From Ctenosaura bakeri (taxonomy: Eukaryota; Chordata; Lepidosauria; Squamata; Iguanidae), in contig CAOLHI010000020.1 of the NCBI GenBank assembly GCA_948474755.1, forward strand, positions 744,001-808,000: DNA of 64,000 nucleotides. The letters are read 5' to 3'. Below, in pieces: positions 41,884 to 54,718 of this stretch. The notes beneath the pieces are model-generated. The model did not search any database, was not told where the DNA came from, and worked only from the letters and a program-made list of their open reading frames with translations. Positions within the stretch are counted from its first letter, which is position 1, and every line of letters begins with the position of its first letter. The translations under genes were made by a program, and so were the position numbers.

Positions 41884-43643
41884 CTGTTAAACAAGAAGTG
41901 CTATTTTAGAAGGAACTTTGTTTGTATAATTTAGAATAATTTGATCATCATAGGACATTTTGTTCCCATAAAGCTTTTACTCAAGCCACGACCCATTGCA
42001 GAAAGCAAGGATGTGACTGATGAAAATGATTAACATGGTCAATTAAAACCACAGTAGGAATGGTAGTATTTTGCTGTTCATCTTCCTGAACACAACTGCA
42101 CAGCACTTCTTTTAAACCACTAACCTACCAAAATATCCTGCAGAGAAAAAAACAGAGATACCTCTCCAACAAATACTGTGCCTAGTTTTATACAATTTTC
42201 TTGCACCAGGAGACTCCTTAGCATTTTAATAAAACAGTTTAAACAGGAAAGACTTGACTACTTAGCAAGAGACCCCCGTCTCAAAAAGGACAACTTGTAC
42301 ATTGTGGTGCAGACTCAAAGAAGCCTCAGTGTTTAAATGGAAAGCAAAGCAATAGCTCGCTTGTCTAAGTTTAAATTTCACGCACACTAAATATCATGTG
42401 TACTAAAATTCCAATGATTCTTTTTATTAAATAATAGAGAACAAGAATGTGTTAGAATACTGATTGAAAAGCACTGGCACCTGCAACATGACACCTGTGT
42501 AACAACAGAGGTGGGAACATTTTGAACTTCGGCAGGTTCCAAGTCCAGAGGCCACTGATCTATCAATCCTAATGCACCATACAAAGAGAGGAAGCAGGGA
42601 AGTGTGTGTGAGAGGAGCTTGGTTCTCCATTCTTTGCTGCAATTCTAAGATCTTGCTAGCAGCTGGGTAAAGAGGAGGCGGGGATGGTGCTTTGAGTGGT
42701 AGGGCTGAATACGAAGTCAGCCTGTTGATCTGAATATCAATCTGAAGAGGAGAACTGGGAAGAGGAGCTTGAAAAAAACCCTGAAATTCCTTTATAAGTA
42801 CTATCTTAAATTTATTTAATTTTGTTTAAGCTCACTTCACAGCACCTCTAATCTTTCTCATGCTCAATTTTGGTTTTAGTAATTTATAATGGGGTCTGAG
42901 CTTTATCTGTAACACTGTCTCCCAGAACTAAACATTTTACAAAGGAAATCCTTGCTGGGTTTTCAGGTTCTTCAAATACCGCTGTGATGAGCTAAGAATT
43001 CAAATGGAACATTACCTACTAGGGAAATTTTTTGGATAATCTTACAGAACTAAAATAAAAGGAAAGCAGGTTGGACACAATTCACATAATATATTTTCTG
43101 TTGAAAGTGTCTCCTCTCCCCACTGTGGAATGAAATTCCAATCTCTTTTATCTCCAAGAGATAGCATAATGAAACTCTTCACTTAATGGATGAGGCTAAT
43201 TCATTTCTGAAATACCTAATCACTTGCTTTAAGCATTCACGGCATGGTGAAACAGCAAAAATGGCAGTTAAATTAAAACAATAAATCTAATTGATCTGTC
43301 TTTAACTTTCTTGTAGATTGCTGTTTTTAGTGTAACACTTTAAAATGTTTTGGAAACTTTGATTATATCAATCTTTTGAACCCAAAACTAAAAAAAATCC
43401 TAACATTACAGTATGTCTTGCACTTTGTTTTCACCTTGGGGGAAAAAATGGATTTCATTCCCCAGAATCTCCCAATCAGTTTGGTCTAGTGGCTATTTCA
43501 GATGTGAGGACCTGAAACTTATTTTTTCCCCCAAAAACGTGACTTTCCCAAGTTCTGCCAGTTTCCATCCTTATAATAATTTTGATCTCTAACTTACAAG
43601 ATCTACCAGAAGTGTGCAAACACCAGGAAACCCCTGCACCTAC

Positions 43644-43720
43644 CCTGCTAACATGGTGTACAACAGAATCCCCAGGCTCCAGATATCACAGGCTGCATCG
43701 TAACCTTGCCGTTTTAAGAC
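43644..43720 (-). CDS. RPS6KA2: RPS6KA2 exon: alpha-F region
   Basis: Encodes [20 protein letters not shown] then YTMLA plus two bases of Gly. It contains the invariant DIWSLG aspartate of helix F. The acceptor is TCTGAAG and the donor is GTAGGT. The 77-nt length keeps the frame with the next exon. Confidence 0.97.
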
Positions 43721-43965
43721 CTTCAGAAAAGGGGGTGGGAGAGAAAAAGAAGAATATGATTATTTGTGCTCTCCCTTGAGACTGGTAAATAATTAAAAAA
43801 TACATTTTTGATAGTGGCTTGGTTCCCTTTTGTTTCAACATATTTGCTTAAACTCTTTTGGAAAGGACAGTTTTCAGTCAATGTACATGATGAGTTAACA
43901 GTGCATGCAGCAGGGATAAACTATCTTGTAATATGTTCTCTTTCTCTCATTCTCTAAATAAAGAG

Positions 43966-44100
43966 AAAACACATAGGAACACAGGAAGCCACCTTATACT
44001 TAGTCATATCATTGGTCCAAACTTCGTATTGTCCATTGACATCAATTGATTTTCCATCTTAGTAATAACAAGGCCTGACCCTCTCTAGCTTCTGTAAGCA
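43966..44100 (+). mobile_element. tRNA-SINE fragment (AGGAACACAGGAAGC type)
   Basis: The stretch AGGAACACAGGAAGCCACCT, then TATACTTAGTCATATCATTG and GTCCAAAC, resembles the 5' part of an abundant squamate repeat (a copy at 62025 has further parts). It is old and truncated. Confidence 0.55.
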
Positions 44101-44364
44101 GACAAGGTCAGCTCTGGTCAGGAGAAGGAGGAAGAAACTGAAGCCAGAGATAGCCAGCTAGTGGCTCACAACTTGGCTGTTGGCTCCAAAGAAATATTAT
44201 GGTTTTTCCTGCAGCCAAGCCAAATTTTATTCTAAGAGTGGGTGCTTAAGCACTACATTTTCAAATGTTAATGTTACACATAATGCTAATGTTACATTTT
44301 ACTTTAGTCTGAGAAACTGGGGTCTTAGCAACAATAATCTGTTGCAGCAAAACAATGAATATTC

Positions 44365-44495
44365 CTCTGGCACCTTAAAGGCTAAAATATTTATTGTGGT
44401 ATAAGCTTTCATAGATGCACATGAGGAAGGCAGCTGCCATAAGTGAATGCTTATGCCATAATAAATTAGTTACTCCTTAAGGTGCCACAAGACCC
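44365..44495. repeat. Inverted-repeat element, about 130 bp
   Basis: CTCTGGCACCTTAAAGGCTA, then TATTGTGGTATAAGCTTTCA, pairs with the downstream AAGTGAATGCTTATGCCATA and CCTTAAGGTGCCACAAG. A short loop around 44420-44435 separates the arms. The AAGGTGCCACAAGA motif is widespread in reptile repeats; a single-arm relative lies at 61190-61240. Confidence 0.6.
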
Positions 44496-44712
44496 TTGCT
44501 GTTTTATGAGATCTTAATGTTTGATAGAACCAAATGAACAGAGTCCGATTACCCATTCAGGGGTCAATTCATACGGCAAAGAACTCTTCTATACTATTTT
44601 AGGACAGTCTCCCCACTCAATTTGGCCATTTCTGAAGATTATGAAAAAAGAGCCGTATCTTTCAGAGTAGAGGTAGACAATTCTTGTAGGGACCAATTCT
44701 AACAATTTCTGA

Positions 44713-44800
44713 ATTTATTTATTTATTTATTTATTTATTTATTTGTGTGTGTATGTATGTGTGTGCGCGTGTGCACGCACGTGTGCATGTGTGTATTTTT
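44713..44800. repeat. (TTTA)n followed by GT/GC-rich microsatellite
   Basis: About eight TTTA units are followed by alternating GTGT, ATGT and GCGCGTGTGCACGCACG. The latter is a purine-pyrimidine alternating run. Confidence 0.9.
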
Positions 44801-44904
44801 AAATGAGTTTTGTGGGTGCTAGGAGCTAAACCACCATACATGGATGTCGCTACAATCAGCAACTGACCTTTCTGTCAGCAAAATACTGAGATGCCTGAGG
44901 GGAG

Positions 44905-45113
44905 CCACTATTGTGTAGTTGTTTTAAGTGCTAAACAAGGACTCAAGGAGACCAGAATTCAAATTCTCCAACAGCCATGGAAACCTGGGGGACCATGGTC
45001 AAATCACATTCTCTCAGTCTCAGAGGAAGGCAGTGAGAATGACTTTTGAATAAGTCTTCAAGAGAACCTTATGATAAACTTATAAACTGGAGATGACTTG
45101 AAGGCACAAAACA
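44905..45113 (+). mobile_element. Squamate tRNA-derived SINE, diverged
   Basis: It shows the family body CTCTCAGTCTCAGAGGAAGG and the tail TGACTTGAAGGCACAAAACAAC. The tRNA-like head (ACCAGAATTCAAATTCTCC) is weakly conserved. Confidence 0.7.
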
Positions 45114-45214
45114 ACAAGCAAGGAAGGGGTTTCTGAGCAAACCTGGAGACCACTGAAGGGGCAGGGAGCACCCTGCAGCCTGCAGGCCATATCCACCCCA
45201 GACTTGCCACGGAA

Positions 45215-45625
45215 GGCCATTTCTGCATGACATCACTGTCCCACAATGGGAACATGTTGCTACCAGTCCGCGAGTCATCCTTTTGCATGATGTCATTGCT
45301 GCCAATGCGTCCCTACCCATTGTAATCGCAGGATATTCCATTACTGGAAAAAATCTGGCAATGGCCCCTGATCACGCAACGCTCCTGTCACCAATGAGTA
45401 TGCAGAAAGGAAGGAAGCGTAATCTAGGCGCTTCCTTCCCCAGGGCAGCATGGGAAGTGGCTGGCTGCACTGCAGAAGGAAGATACGTGATGCTTCTGCT
45501 ACCCTTCTACAGGCAGCTGGCCAAGTGGTGGAGGGGAGCGTTTGGGTTGCGCTTCCATCCTGGCAGTGGCACTGCTGGGATCATGACAGGATGACAAAGG
45601 AGAAGGGTAAGGTGCGGAAATGGCT
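45215..45625. mobile_element. Long element with the same termini as the palindromic MITEs
   Basis: The left end GGCCATTTCTGCATGA and the right end GTGCGGAAATGGC match the termini of the palindromic family. The 400-bp interior is unrelated, is not a simple palindrome and has no transposase frame. It may be a longer non-autonomous relative mobilised by the same enzyme. Confidence 0.55.
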
Positions 45626-46590
45626 GAACATGGTATCTTCCTAGAAATTTATTGGAATCTAGGATCTGTATTATCTTACTGAACTATGGAGCTAAATCAA
45701 ATTGTTGGGCTCACTAAATAAGGTAGCTCAATCTAATAAATCAACACTTACATAAATCTAATTCAAATTCAGCGGATTTATTTCAGTTGGGAACTAAAAA
45801 TAGATTTAGGTCTTCTATATAAAATAACATGAACACCATGTTGGCACAAGATCATATATAGGAATGTCTTTGGCTGAAGAATCTACTCCTGTATTTGTTT
45901 CAAGAAAAATAAAGATACTGGAATATATAACAATAGATTATGAGATGGTGAAAGCTATGGTGATAACTATTGGTCCTTTGGCAAATTAATGATGTGATTC
46001 TATCTCAGGTCTACAAATGGATTTTGAAACAATGAAAACAGTAGTATGACTAGCTTCTATTATGCATTAATAATATGGAACTGCCTGCAGGAATCTTCAA
46101 GCCATGTAATTTCAGGAGCTGTTAGCTAATGAGATTCAGTGAGGTTGTAAATAAAACACAGCATGCCGTTGCCAGTTTGATGAATACACAGCATGTAAAA
46201 TTCTCCCTGTGCAGGATCAAAGAATAATTGTGGCCATATGAAAGTATATGCTACCTGGCTACTAGAACAATAATGTTTTGCCCACAATTCCATGAGAACA
46301 CAAATAAATTTCATCTAGGCTTCCATGAAATTGGAAGTAGGGGAGGGTGGATAAAGGCTCGCATTGGATTAAATTTACACACCAACAAGAGATCAAGTCT
46401 TTGTGATACATGGCTTTTTCTCCTGCTTGCAATTCTCCCACTAGATGGCAGCCTTTCCTTCCTCTCACATATCCTGAGCTAGTCATACTGTCCAGAATTC
46501 TGTATTATAATTACTAAAGCGTAAACTGGAGTTTTGCACTCATGACTGTTACATACTCATCAGTTCCTACTTAGCCCCTAGTTTAGGTAC

Positions 46591-46760
46591 TTTGTTGTTA
46601 CTGTTGTTGTGTGCCTTCTGACTTACAACAAACCTAAGGCTAAAATGTCATGGAGTTTCTTGACAGAACTTGTTCTAAGGTTTACCCTTGCTTTCCTCTG
46701 AGGCTGAGAGAGTATGACTTCCCCAAGATCACTCAGTAGGATTCAACAGCTCAATTCTCT
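46591..46760 (-). mobile_element. Squamate tRNA-derived SINE, partial
   Basis: The complement of the family tail (TGTTGTTGTGTGCCTTCTGA) and of the body (CTTTCCTCTGAGGCTGAGAG) is present. The tRNA-like head is eroded. Confidence 0.68.
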
Positions 46761-47300
46761 CGGCTGCTCTTTCAGTGTCTCCCAGGGGCTTTGTAGGTAC
46801 TGTGAAAGTTCCCCAATCTTCACTTAGTGGCCAGCAGCCATTGTGATCACAATAGGGTGTGTGCACGTGTCCCATTTTCCTATTGCTCAGGAAACAGCTG
46901 GCTGCCATTCCCACTTCCTCATAATGGGAGCTATCTCTGGCACAGGGGAGAACTGTGACAGGGACCTTGATTCTGTCTATTGCAATGGGGATTGCTCATG
47001 GAGGGGTTGGTAACACCAGCCAGCTGTTTCCTGAGCAAGAGGGGAACAGACCCCAGTGATTGCAACAGCTGCTGCCCAGTAAATAAGGATTGGGAGGAAT
47101 TCAGTGTGCAGTGCTGTAACAACAGTGCTTACGTCTGCATAAAGACCATGCAGGATTCCAGGCAATATTTCATAATACAGAATGGGCCCAAAGATTTTTT
47201 TTTTCTGGGGACGGAGCTTGTACAAACTTGTACTTACTCCATACATACATGAGTTGTTTAAAAAACCCCTTTAATTCTGCAACAACTGCTACCTATTCTC

Positions 47301-47565
47301 TTGTTGCTATTTGTTTTTGTTGTTTTTGTGGAGGTGGTGTGCCTTCAAGTTGTTTATGACTCATGGCAACCCCAAGTCAAACCTATCATAGAGTTCTCTC
47401 GGCAAGATTTGTCCAGAAGGGGTTGCCAAAACCTTCCTCTGAGGATGACAGTGTGTGACTTGCTCAAGGTCATCCAGTGGGATTATATGGCCAAGTGGGA
47501 ATTTCAACCCTGGTCTCCATAGCCCTAGTCCAATGTTCAAACCATTACACTATGTTGGCCCTCTA
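47301..47565 (-). mobile_element. Squamate tRNA-derived SINE
   Basis: A nearly full-length inverted copy. It has the tail complement GTGCCTTCAAGTTGTTTATG, the body TTCCTCTGAGGATGACAGTG and the head complement TTCAACCCTGGTCTCC with CCATTACACTATGTTGGCC. An (AC)n microsatellite follows at 47574-47600. Confidence 0.82.
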
Positions 47566-47572
47566 AAAAGGG

Positions 47573-47573
<1 letters not shown>

Positions 47574-47600
<27 letters not shown>
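47574..47600. repeat. (AC)n microsatellite
   Basis: An uninterrupted CA dinucleotide run of about 13 units. Confidence 0.95.
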
Positions 47601-47603
<3 letters not shown>

Positions 47604-47929
47604 TTATGTCAACACAAGATGCTGGCTCTCACCACATATTCTACATTTCACAAAAATGTCTGCCTTTGTTATTTTTGTTTAATTGTAACAACCAAATTGT
47701 GAGCCATGCAAGGCTGATAACTATTTTGGTTATTAATATAAGGATTAGCATGTCAATATCTTGGTTGTTTTTTTTTAAATTCTCATGGAGAAATGTGGCT
47801 ACAAATGTTAGGCCAATTTACTTTACAGCCTTATTTTTTTCTGGCCCTTTTCACTGCAAAATCGTAAATTAATTTCTTAAGAGTAAATTCTTCTTGTAAC
47901 TTCATATTCAGTTGACAAGAGGATGATGT

Positions 47930-48645
47930 AGCCGAACGACACCAGGGTTTGAGTGTATACACTGGCAACAAGATAATGAGACAGGATGGGGATTCTATTG
48001 GTATACCATCCACCAGGCTGCTCAACTGTCTCCCTGTCTGAACTGCTGGAGGTGGCCTCAGAGGTGGTGTTAATATCCCCCAAATGTACTGTTATTGGGG
48101 GATTTTAATATCCATGCTGAGGCACCCTCATCAGGGCCAGTTCAGGGCTGCATGGCGTCTGTGGCAACAATGGGCTTGTCTCAATTAATATCTGACCCTA
48201 TACATGCAGCAGGCCACATTCTTGATCTGGTTTTTGCTGGTCAAGATGATGGTGATCTGGGGTAGTGGGGTTTGAAAGAACTCCATAAATATTTCTTTGA
48301 AAGAGGGCTATGTTTCAATCTCTCTAAAAGAAGTAATTGTAAGACCTTTACTGAAAGAAATCTTCATTGGACTTTATCTTCTTATGTAACTATCAGCTAC
48401 TCTAATCTCCCCTTTCTAAGTAAGGTTCTAGAGTGAGTGATGGCAGCACAACTCCAGGCTTTCTTGGATGAAACAGATCACCTGGATCCATTCCAAACTG
48501 GGTTCAGACCTGGTTATGGAACAGAAACAGTCTTGATCACCTTGGTAGATAACCTACACTGGGAGTTAGACAAGGGGGGGTGCATTCCTGCTGGTCCTCC
48601 TGGATCTTTCAGAAGCATTTGATACTATAGAGCATGGTGTCCAAA
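47930..48645 (+). mobile_element. L2-like LINE fragment (endonuclease end and RT start)
   Basis: Plus-strand translation, with frameshifts, gives YRPPGC, then an IGGF/GDFN-type IHAEAPSS block and LSQLISDPIHAAGHILDLVF, the end of an L2/CR1-type endonuclease domain. After an internal deletion it gives MAAQLQAFLDETDHLDPFQT, GFRPGYGTET and LLVLLDLSEAFDTIEHG, the beginning of the reverse transcriptase. It is broken and non-functional. It stops at a (CAAA)n run. Confidence 0.82.
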
Positions 48646-48681
48646 CAAACAAACAAACAAACAAACAAACAAACAAACCAA
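48646..48681. repeat. (CAAA)n microsatellite
   Basis: About eight AACA units directly follow the truncated LINE. Confidence 0.93.
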
Positions 48682-49189
48682 ACCTGTCTGTAGAATATTT
48701 GCATTTTTTGATAAATGCAAGTTTGCTGAAAGTTATTTCAGCTTCTGCCAGAGTTACTGGCAGTGTGGTAAAAACTATACACATCAAATATTAGTTTCAG
48801 CTATTTCTTATTAAGCTCATTTAATAATATTATCAGGAGCAGTTCATATTCTTTTCCAAAAGCAGACAAAGGGTTTTTTCCCCTCCAAGCTGGAATGTTT
48901 CACAAGCAATGTTATCCATAAATTCTGTGAGTGTCTTCTGACTGTCTCCACCACATAATCAATATTTGGACAACAGGTATTTAGATATAAGGAAATAAAT
49001 TTCTATAAATGATCTACAGGTTATCCTCCCTTTTTTCCTTTTGCAGTAATGGCAAATACATTCTAGGCTGGGCCCCTCTGGGATTTCACATCCCAGTAAA
49101 GTGCTACGGTTAACTTTTGTACTGTATATTCTTTTTCCCCCAGGAAACCTGTGGGATTTCACTCAACAGTGGCTTGCTTTGATTGGATG

Positions 49190-49490
49190 ATGTCATTTCC
49201 CATTATTGTAGTTTTATTTTACATTGCTGTTGTAAGCCACTTTGATCAGATGCTGGAAGAGGAGGATATAAATATCTTTGAGTGAACAGATGATAACAAA
49301 ACAATTTGTTTTTCCTTCTTTGTTAAGGTTACAGAGATTATTGCATTTTCCCATTGCTGAGAAAATGCCATACATATTCATTCATCCATCCATCCACCCA
49401 TCTAGTTTATATCCTGCTTTTCTCCTGGCATGAGACCTGAATCAGAGTAGTATAAATTAACTGAATGAATGAATGAATGAATGAAATTTA
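49190..49490. repeat. LINE/SINE tail remnants with (GAAT)n
   Basis: GTAAGCCACTTTGATCAGAT then GAGGATATAAATATC is a plus-strand L2-like 3' tail. The following (CATC)n, TTTATATCCTGCTTTTC and (TGAA)n (49463-49484) look like a second tail in reverse. Confidence 0.55.
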
Positions 49491-49803
49491 TGATTTACCA
49501 AGTCATCTCTCTATTGCTATTGTGATTGCCATATGGGAAACGGTTGTGGGAATATCATGGGTGATTACTGGATATTTCCTGGGATGAAATCAGATATTCA
49601 ACAGAATTCTCTGCTCCCATTTCTATGGTCTTCTCCTAGCATTTCTTTTTAAGCCTTTGCAGGATGACTGCTCAGGCTCTTCTGTGATGGGTATATTTAT
49701 AGCCAGTCAGCCCGCCTGTCTTCCTTTCTTTTAATCAAGAATGCAGATGAATCCTGCAGCAAGGCTGTTTTTTCTCTAGCCACATTCTAAAGTCAAGTGA
49801 TCA

Positions 49804-50013
<210 letters not shown>

Positions 50014-50585
50014 TTACAACTGTTATTCTATAAAGGTGGTACAGTGGTGAATTCCAAACATTCAACTGGATTTTTTTGAGATTTATCAGTAATGATTAGA
50101 AGTTTGTTTTGGATATTAGTGGTGATATTTTCTAAGCAATAAAAGGAATAAGGATGTATTTTAGTCAGGAACCAAAGAAAATGCTGACACTATCTCCCCC
50201 CCCACACACACACTACATTTCTATCTGGCCTTCTGAAATGTTAAGAATTTCCATGAGAAAATATTCAAATATTTTTTAAAGAATGGAAAATGATGAGTAG
50301 GAACAATTCAAAGCTGGATTTGGTTCTAGTAAGTGGTATAATCTGTCAGTATATTGGTTGATATGGCAGCTTGTTGTAAGAATCCAGTCATAGAGATGAA
50401 AGAATCACTTCAAGATCTGGTGTCATTCCTTTCAATATTCTGGACATCGCTTTTCAAAAGTAAATTAATCACCTACAAGTTTACGTGAATTTTGTTACCT
50501 TTGGGGCAGTACCTCCCCCATTAGTCAATATTTTTGTGCTAACATATTTAGGAAGCTGGTTAGATGCAGAGGAAATGATACTTAC

Positions 50586-50744
50586 TCCCTGGGAATGTAA
50601 ATAGTCTACAGTCTTGGTAATGGTACAGAGGACAGCACTAGCCTCTCGTTCTGAGAAGCATTTCTGTCGAAGAATTCGGTCTAGGAGTTCTCCTCCTCTC
50701 ATCAGCTCCATCACAAGATATACATATTTTCCATCATCATAGAC
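50586..50744 (-). CDS. RPS6KA2: RPS6KA2 exon: hinge and substrate-side lobe
   Basis: Encodes [20 protein letters not shown], then [20 protein letters not shown] and [13 protein letters not shown]. This covers the hinge (MELMRGG) and helices D and E of the kinase. The acceptor is ATATAG and the donor is GTAAGT. The frame is phase 0 at both ends. Confidence 0.97.
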
Positions 50745-52498
50745 CTATATGTGAATAGAAGCCAACAGGTGACTGATTCATAGGATCCTCCATACTTTGG
50801 GGAATTTGTGAGACAATGCATTACTCTAGCATACAACAGAGGCCATCTCCACAATCTGTGGTTTATTGTGTGCTTTCCATTGGTTATGTCACTTGTCTCT
50901 TCTGTAGACATCTTAGAAATCTAGTGCTGTAAAATGCTGCAAAATATTAGCAGGCCACTAATAGATTACAGTTAAAGACCCCTGGAAGGTCCAAGAAGAT
51001 GACTTTTCCTTTCTGAAGACAGCTCCAGGAACAGAGCCAGAGGATACCTGACTTCCCCTCATCCTTCCTCCATTTTCTCCCGGCCACTGAATTGCCATGG
51101 GGAGGGAGTGCCCAGGTAGGTAGGGAGGTAGGGAGTTTGGGGAGGGAGGTATGGCAAATTGAGATGCTGAATTCCTCCATTCATCATGAACAAAAAAAAG
51201 ACATGCACAGAATAAATTTCTGTTAAGCTTATATGTGTCATTAATAGAATTTAAGTCCTGGTCCTAGCCTGCAAACGCAGTGACAGCATATCAAGTTAAA
51301 CTTGATACAGATATATAGTAGGGATTGTTGAATATTCAAATAAGACGATAACTGTTTGCTTCTCTCTAGAAAACACTAGTGAGTGCCTATATTTCAATAA
51401 AATTATTTGTCTAATAGGGGAATTTTACCACTAGGCCTGTTGTCTACATAATATACAGAATAAACCATTTCTATGCACTACTTTAGCTTGCAATCTATTC
51501 AGTAGAAATGTATGTACATGTTGTATTGAAAACCTCAGAGGGATAAACGTTAAGGATTGCCTTTGCCACTGCTGTTCCTGTAGCGATGATGCTAAAGATA
51601 GGGTGAATCTGCTGCTGAGCACGAAGACCTAAAACCAATGCAGAATTTATATCCAACTCTGAGCTGACGTAATCTTTATTCCATACGTCACATAGACAGC
51701 AGTCTTCATGCTAAGTTCAATGAACTCAGAGTTGAATTTAGGATGAAGTGTTTATTTAAATGTCTGTACATGTGATTATGAACACAGTATGTTTACACAA
51801 GAAGAATTGAAGGTCATTGCCCAATAATTTTATTTCTTATAATCTCACTGCATTGTTTGTATGAAAATGCCAACATCAGCATGAAAAAGAAGCGCTGCAC
51901 ATAAACCTCTTTCAAAACATGCCCATATCCACTCACTTCCTGATTGGGGGCCCCTACATTTGAGTGCAAAAGGATCTGCACCCAGAGCTGGCCTCAGCAT
52001 TCAGTAAAACGGAAAACTGCTCTGCTCAGTCACTGTTCATGAATACCAAGGCTCCTGCACAAGCAACAAGATCCTCCTTATCGTCATATTTATTTCTATT
52101 GCATCTTTTCTCCAGATTGGAATTCAGAACAGCTTACTATTAAAAAAGACATTATTAAAAATTCACAAGACGCAAAAGTTAAAACAAGATTAAACAATGC
52201 AAAAATTAAAATGAGATTAAAACATACATCATTAAAACACACAAACGCACACACAAGCACAACCTATCAGCAAGGCTTTGGGATTTTAGCTATTTAGTAG
52301 TTTGTGTTATGGTTCTCAAACTACTTTGGAATTCAGTTTAACTGAGTCAACTGTAAAAAAGACATTTTCCTGAAAATATATTAATACACTGAACAAACCT
52401 TGAGCCACAAAGATTCATGGAAGGTAAGTGCAGTGGGTTTTTCACTATTTACCATGGCAAAGATCTCTTAACATTTCTGTAGATTAATTTAGTAATTA

Positions 52499-52618
<120 letters not shown>

Positions 52619-53514
52619 CTAGAGGGGAAAAACAACACACACACCAAGTAGGTAGCTATTGGCAGACAGAATTCAGATAGAAATTTAGCTAACACAAGCT
52701 TCAAAGGCACAGGTAAGATGTACCAGGCAGCTGGAGAGCAATGAAGTGTTTAAAAGAAAGGATTAAGAAACAGCAATCAAGAAAAAGAACACTTGACAGA
52801 GTTCTTTTGTAATCTAGCCCAATTTTGCTGGTAAGTATGTTGGGATAGTAACATGCCACTGAATGCTGCCATGACAAAATATATTATCTACAGTTAGATA
52901 CATGAAATTTCTATGAATCATTTCATTTTTGAGTAACACCCCAAGACAGAACAGATCTACTAATAACAGTGGTATAAATGTGACTTCCTAGGAGCAAAAA
53001 GTGTTAACAGCCAAGTAATGCAGGAATTTTGCGCTGACAGTTTAATCTGTAAAGTTAATTTATCTGCAAAATGAAGTCAGTACTGAAGGAGAATATTGGC
53101 AGTCTTTGCTGTTAGAAAATAGATGAGTTTCCACTGAAATGTATCTTCCAAAAATAAGTCCACTTTGAGTCTCAATTTGGTTTCAGTTTGGGTTTTCCAC
53201 TCCCATCCTAGATACCACATTACCATGGCTGTTCAGAATGACTACAGGATTGCTAACTTTATATAAAAGAACATAACATAATTCTTTTAACATGTCTTGA
53301 ATGTTTCTAGGGGATTTTTTTTTTTGCATTGTTAGCTTTGATTAGTTCCAGTGATTTATCCGCCCCTTGATTGATTCTTCCACAAAATTGCTAACAATTC
53401 TTTCAAAAAGAGAGAAACGAATGGATTTTTTTAAAAAAAGTGGAACGGCTTTGAGTAAAAAATGTGCCATGGCTTCTGCAAATAATTCAGTACAAGTATG
53501 CTTGTAGGGCTCTG
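52619..53514. other. RPS6KA2 intron, no feature recognised
   Basis: AT-rich sequence without recognisable coding or transposon ends. Confidence 0.4.
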
Positions 53515-54718
53515 TTCCTTGAGATGGTAGATCTGGCTACAGTGACATATGTCTTGATTACATTCTGTCTGGAGTACTGTAAGGCACTCTATGCGGGGCT
53601 GCCTTTGGAAACTGTTTGGAAAATTCAGTAGGTAACACTGCTGTGGCCAGAATGCTGACTGGGGTCAGTTATGGGAAGCAATAATTTCCTTGTTTAGACA
53701 GTTTTACTGGCTACTCTTTCTTTTCTGGACACTATTCAACATGCTGGGTATGATATATAATCCCTATATACCTTAGGTCCAGACTATACAAACATTTTTA
53801 TCTCTGTATGTGAAAATGCCAGAGTCTCCAGATCCTCAAGAGAGGGCCATCTCTTGGTCCACCTGGTAAGGACACAGGAGATAGCCTTCTCATTGACTGC
53901 TCCCAGCCTGTGGAATTCCCTTTCATATGAAGCTAGGCTGGCTCCCTTTCTGTTCTCCTTTGCTATCATTTGATGATTAATTGGTTGTCAAGAGCCTTTT
54001 TATGAGACACATGTGCTGTATTTTTAACTTTACAGTCAGCCCTCCACATTTGTGGGTTTGACATTCATGAATTTGATTATTTGCAGGTTTCTCCAACCCC
54101 TGCCCTCCCACCTCAGGTGCTTCTTTTTTGGAGGAACCTTTCCTCTTGGTGCCTCCAATCAGGCTGCATAGCCCTTTAAAAACCCACCTCTGGTCCTCCT
54201 CTTCCACTACCAGTCTCTGCCTGGACAGCTAAGGATGGCTCTCTGCCCAAATTCTCAGCACCACAAACTCTGTACTCACGCCCCATACATACTCAAGGAA
54301 GGAGATGAACAAGACAGAGGAAATACAAGATGACCATGCCAACCATCTCCTTTCTCTGACCTGGTTTAGACTCTGGATGCCCATTTTCCCCACCTGTGCC
54401 TCAGCCCCCTTCCCACAGACACACAAATTTTGTTATTTGCGAATTTTTCACTTTTGCGAGGGTCCTGTGTCCCTAACCCTAGCGAATGTGGAGGGCTAAG
54501 TGTATTGTTATATTTTAAAATGATTTTATACTTTTCAAAATGTAACACCATTTTAATGTGATGATTTGTTTAACTGTAATTTAACTTTTTATTAGGATTT
54601 CTTTTGTTGTTTTGTTGTGTTTGTTTATCTTGTTTTACCCTTTGTAAGCCACCTTGAGTCCCAGGTCAGGAGAAAGGTAGGATATAAATATAAATCAAAC
54701 AATCAAACAAACAAACAA
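53515..54718 (+). mobile_element. L2-like LINE 3' end, interrupted by a Tigger element
   Basis: Plus-strand translation contains VTCLDYCKALYAGLPLET-like and then LLVHLVRTQEIAFSLTAPSLWNS-like blocks typical of the ORF2 C-terminus of L2/CR1-clade LINEs. The 3' tail resumes after the insertion and ends GTAAGCCACCTTGAGTCCC with GGATATAAATATAAATCAAAC. The coding part is degenerate. Confidence 0.75.
54031..54504. mobile_element. Tigger/pogo-like element nested in the LINE
   Basis: The left end TACAGTCAGCCCTCCACATT and the right end AGCGAATGTGGAGGGCTAAG with TGTA are inverted repeats flanked by TA. The left end is homologous to the element at 16952. No transposase frame is present. Confidence 0.78.
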
